A DNA stretch of 7,976 nucleotides from a bacterium (GTDB lineage: Bacteria > Krumholzibacteriota > Krumholzibacteriia > JACNKJ01). A program made the translations under genes and the position numbers. Where the stretch lies: the NCBI GenBank assembly GCA_014382085.1, contig JACNKJ010000138.1, positions 1 to 7,976 on the forward strand, in the 5' to 3' direction. Under the pieces are notes generated by a model that saw only the letters and a program-made list of their open reading frames with translations, searched no databases and had not been told where the DNA came from. Shown piece after piece: positions 5,833-7,976 of the stretch (position 1 is the first letter of the stretch; each line of letters opens with the position of its first letter).

Positions 5833-7905
5833 ATGGCTAAGCAAGAGTCCATCGATCGAATACGTAACATCGGCATCGCTGCTCATATCGTTGTCAATAA
5901 GACGGCGACCACCGAGAGGATTCTTTACTACGCCGGAATCATCCATCGAATGGGAGAGGTCCATGACGGGGCCGCAACCATGGACTGGATGGAGCAGGAA
6001 AAGGAGCGGGGGATAACCATCACCTCCGCCGCCACGAGCTGCGAATGGCTCGACCATCGTATCAACATCATCGACACCCCCGGGCACGTCGATTTTACGA
6101 TGGAAGTGGAAAGATCCCTGCGGGTCCTCGACGGCATGGTGGCCGTCTTCTGCGCCGTAGGCGGCGTGGAACCTCAGAGCGAGACAGTCTGGAGACAGGC
6201 CGATCGCTACAAGGTCCCACGAATGGCCTTCGTCAACAAGATGGACCGGATTGGCGCCGATTTCGACGCCGTGCTCACAGCGATCCGGGAGCGTCTTGGA
6301 GCCAACGGCGTCGCAGTCCAGCTTCCCATTGGAAGCGAGGACACTTTCCGGGGGGTCATCGACCTCGTGGAAATGAAAGCACTGATTTTTGACGAGGCTG
6401 TTCTCGGAGCCACTTTCCGGACCGAAAGCATCCCCGCCGAGTTGGAGAAGGGGGCTGAAGAAGCCCGCACCCGACTCATCGAGGTTTTGGCCGACCTCGA
6501 CGATGAAGTGGCCGAGGCCTATCTCGACGGCGGCGAACTCGACAGTGAGTTGCTGCGAGGGGCCATCCGAAAAGGAACTCTGGGGGTTAAAATCATCCCC
6601 GTCTTCTGCGGATCGGCACTGGGAAACAAGGGGATCCAGCCCCTGCTGGACGGAATCGTGAGATTCCTTCCCAGCCCTCTGGACCTTCCGGCGGTTGAGG
6701 GGCAATTGCCCGGCCGGGAGGAGATGGTGAGCCGGAAGGCCTCGATTGAGGAGCCTTTCGCCGCTCTCCTCTTCAAGATCGCCAACGATCCGTTCGCCGG
6801 GAAACTGGCTTACATCAGGGTCTACAGCGGTCAACTGGACGCCGGGGCGCAGGTTTTGAACGTCGCCACGGGCCGCAAGGAGAGGATGGGCCGGCTCCTC
6901 CGAATGCACGCCAACAAGCGTGAAGAGGTGGACCGGATCCTGGCGGGAGACATCGCCGCAGTGGTGGGGCTCAAGGAAGTCCGAACGGGCGACACGCTCA
7001 CGGACCCCAAGAAGCCCATGTTGCTGGAGCAGATGGAGTTTCCCGAGCCGGTCATCGACATCGCGATCGAGCCGAAGACCAAGGCTGACCAGGAAAAGCT
7101 CGACGACTCGCTTAGGCGGCTCGCCGAAGAGGATCCGACCTTCAAGGTTCGCGTCGATAAGGACACGGGCCAGACCCTGATCTCCGGGATGGGCGAACTG
7201 CATCTGGAGATCCTTCTGGACCGAATGCTCCGGGAGTTCAAGGTCGGAGCGAACGTTGGAAAGCCGCAGGTGGTCTACCGCGAGTCGGTGACCAAGAGGG
7301 CGGAAAAAGAATTGCGCTTCGAGCGCACTGCCGGAAGCCAGGGAATGTTCGCCCAAGTAACCCTGGCCGTGGAGCCCGCCAAGATTGGCGACGGGATCCT
7401 GTTCGAGAACCGGCTCGACGGCGACGCGATTCCGAAGGAATACGTTGCCGCGGTGGAAAGAGGGGTCAGGGAGGCAACGGCCTCCGGAGTCATCGCCGGA
7501 TACGAGATGACTGACCTGAAGGTGGAGCTCCTGGCGGCCATCCACCACGAGGTCGACTCCTCTGAGCAAGCCTTCCACGCCGCGGGGGCCTTGGCCTTTC
7601 GCGAAGCAGCCAGGAGCGCCGTGCCGATGATTCTCGAGCCGGTGATGAGCGTGGAAGTGGTGACGCCCGGAGATTTTACCGGGGAGGTAATCGGGGATCT
7701 GAACGCCCGCCGAGGCAAGGTGGGAGGAATGGCTCCCCGGGCTGACGCCCAGATTGTTGAAGCGAAGGTGCCTCTTTCGGAGATGTTCGGATACATGACG
7801 AAACTTCGCTCGCTCACGCAGGGGCGGGCAACATTCTCGATGCAGTTCTCACATTTTGAGAAAGTTCCATCGAGTATCGCTAGCCGCTTTATAACGGCCC
7901 AGTAA
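5833..7905 (+). CDS. fusA: Elongation factor G with degenerate P-loop
   Basis: This 690-residue protein has all five EF-G domains: G (1 to about 290), II (about 307-392), III (about 402-475), IV (about 477-600) and V (about 600-690). EF-G drives tRNA-mRNA translocation and, with RRF, ribosome recycling. Motifs G2 (RGITIT, 59-64), G3 (DTPGH, 81-85, with the catalytic His), G4 (NKMD, 135-138) and G5 (GSAL, 260-263) are intact. G1 is not: residues 17-25 read AHIVVNKTA instead of AHIDAGKTT, losing D20 and G22 but keeping K23 and T24. At the domain IV tip, the usual YDGSYHEVDSSE is LAAIHHEVDSSE, which keeps H572. ATG 5833 is chosen because family similarity starts there; an upstream in-frame GTG lies inside the terminator loop. 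Only AGGA, 2 bases away, and AGGAGG in the terminator stem precede it. Of 51 arginine codons, 36 are CGG, CGA, AGG or AGA, unlike rpoC. Assignment to EF-G is certain; canonical function is doubtful. Confidence 0.93.
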   Translation: MAKQESIDRIRNIGIAAHIVVNKTATTERILYYAGIIHRMGEVHDGAATMDWMEQEKERGITITSAATSCEWLDHRINIIDTPGHVDFTMEVERSLRVLDGMVAVFCAVGGVEPQSETVWRQADRYKVPRMAFVNKMDRIGADFDAVLTAIRERLGANGVAVQLPIGSEDTFRGVIDLVEMKALIFDEAVLGATFRTESIPAELEKGAEEARTRLIEVLADLDDEVAEAYLDGGELDSELLRGAIRKGTLGVKIIPVFCGSALGNKGIQPLLDGIVRFLPSPLDLPAVEGQLPGREEMVSRKASIEEPFAALLFKIANDPFAGKLAYIRVYSGQLDAGAQVLNVATGRKERMGRLLRMHANKREEVDRILAGDIAAVVGLKEVRTGDTLTDPKKPMLLEQMEFPEPVIDIAIEPKTKADQEKLDDSLRRLAEEDPTFKVRVDKDTGQTLISGMGELHLEILLDRMLREFKVGANVGKPQVVYRESVTKRAEKELRFERTAGSQGMFAQVTLAVEPAKIGDGILFENRLDGDAIPKEYVAAVERGVREATASGVIAGYEMTDLKVELLAAIHHEVDSSEQAFHAAGALAFREAARSAVPMILEPVMSVEVVTPGDFTGEVIGDLNARRGKVGGMAPRADAQIVEAKVPLSEMFGYMTKLRSLTQGRATFSMQFSHFEKVPSSIASRFITAQ

Positions 7906-7921
7906 ACAAAAGAGACCTAAC

Positions 7922-7927
7922 AGGAGG
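7922..7927 (+). promoter_or_regulatory. Ribosome binding site of tuf
   Basis: AGGAGG is a perfect Shine-Dalgarno core 10 bases before the ATG at 7938, in clear contrast with the poor start region of fusA. Confidence 0.8.
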
Positions 7928-7937
7928 TCGACTCGCC

Positions 7938-7976
7938 ATGGCGAAGAAGAAGTTTGAGAGGACAAAGCCGCACGTA
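7938..7976 (+). CDS. tuf: Elongation factor Tu, N-terminal start (partial)
   Basis: Thirteen codons are present before the window ends, reading [13 protein letters not shown]. This is the characteristic EF-Tu N-terminus ([20 protein letters not shown] in E. coli), just before the G1 motif. EF-Tu delivers aminoacyl-tRNA to the ribosome as a GTP complex. It follows fusA after 32 bases, as expected for the str operon order rpsL-rpsG-fusA-tuf. No convincing promoter or terminator is visible in the gap, so it is probably read from the fusA transcript. The only arginine codon seen is AGG, too little to judge codon use. The rest of the gene lies outside the window. Confidence 0.9.
   Translation, partial: [13 protein letters not shown]

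Noticed and set aside
5668..7578. 636-codon open frame on the - strand opposite fusA
   Set aside because: It mirrors fusA codons, has no recognisable motif, and crosses the terminator and leader; it is a by-product of EF-G coding.
7890..7895. TATAAC near the end of fusA as the -10 box of a tuf promoter
   Set aside because: The hexamer is good, but no -35 match lies at 16-18 bases and there is no extended -10; it is not enough to call a promoter, though start-site mapping would be worthwhile.
5833..7905. fusA as a pseudogene
   Set aside because: The frame is intact over 690 codons, with G2-G5, domains II, III and V and the domain IV tip histidine conserved, so it is under selection despite the P-loop changes.

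Overview
The window is a conserved bacterial housekeeping region carrying the junction of the RNA polymerase (rif) and ribosomal (str) operons: the 3' end of rpoB, all of rpoC, then rpsL, rpsG, fusA and the first 13 codons of tuf. Every gene lies on the + strand. The DNA is moderately GC-rich. The proteins are clearly bacterial. The beta' subunit has the long insert inside the trigger loop (SI3) and a leucine where E. coli has Met932, a variant I recall from Bacteroidetes/Chlorobi-type sequences. This weakly suggests an uncultured member of the FCB side of the tree; the phylum cannot be fixed from this window.

Layout: 1-241 rpoB C-terminus; 256-4470 rpoC; 4471-4769 a 299-base gap holding a large inverted pair of short tandem repeats (4474-4613), a good sigma-70-type promoter (4627-4655) and a leader of about 108 bases; 4770-5144 rpsL with a TTG start; 5176-5646 rpsG; 5647-5832 a 186-base gap ending in a very strong intrinsic-terminator structure whose T-run stops six bases before the fusA ATG; 5833-7905 fusA; 7938-7976 start of tuf.

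rpoB-rpoC are evidently co-transcribed, and rpsL-rpsG probably start from the 4627-4655 promoter. fusA and tuf lie behind the terminator with no convincing promoter of their own, so they probably depend on read-through, attenuation control or a promoter not recognised here.

The most unusual content is the EF-G. It is full length and in frame, and motifs G2 to G5 are intact, but its P-loop reads AHIVVNKTA where the family has AHIDAGKTT: the Asp and the Gly before the Lys are both lost. It also departs from the family at the domain IV tip and at the start of domain IV, and its arginine codon use differs sharply from that of rpoC and rpsG. Together with the terminator and the poorly exposed ribosome binding site, this suggests a specialised, possibly GTPase-deficient EF-G paralogue in the normal fusA position, presumably alongside a canonical EF-G elsewhere in the genome.
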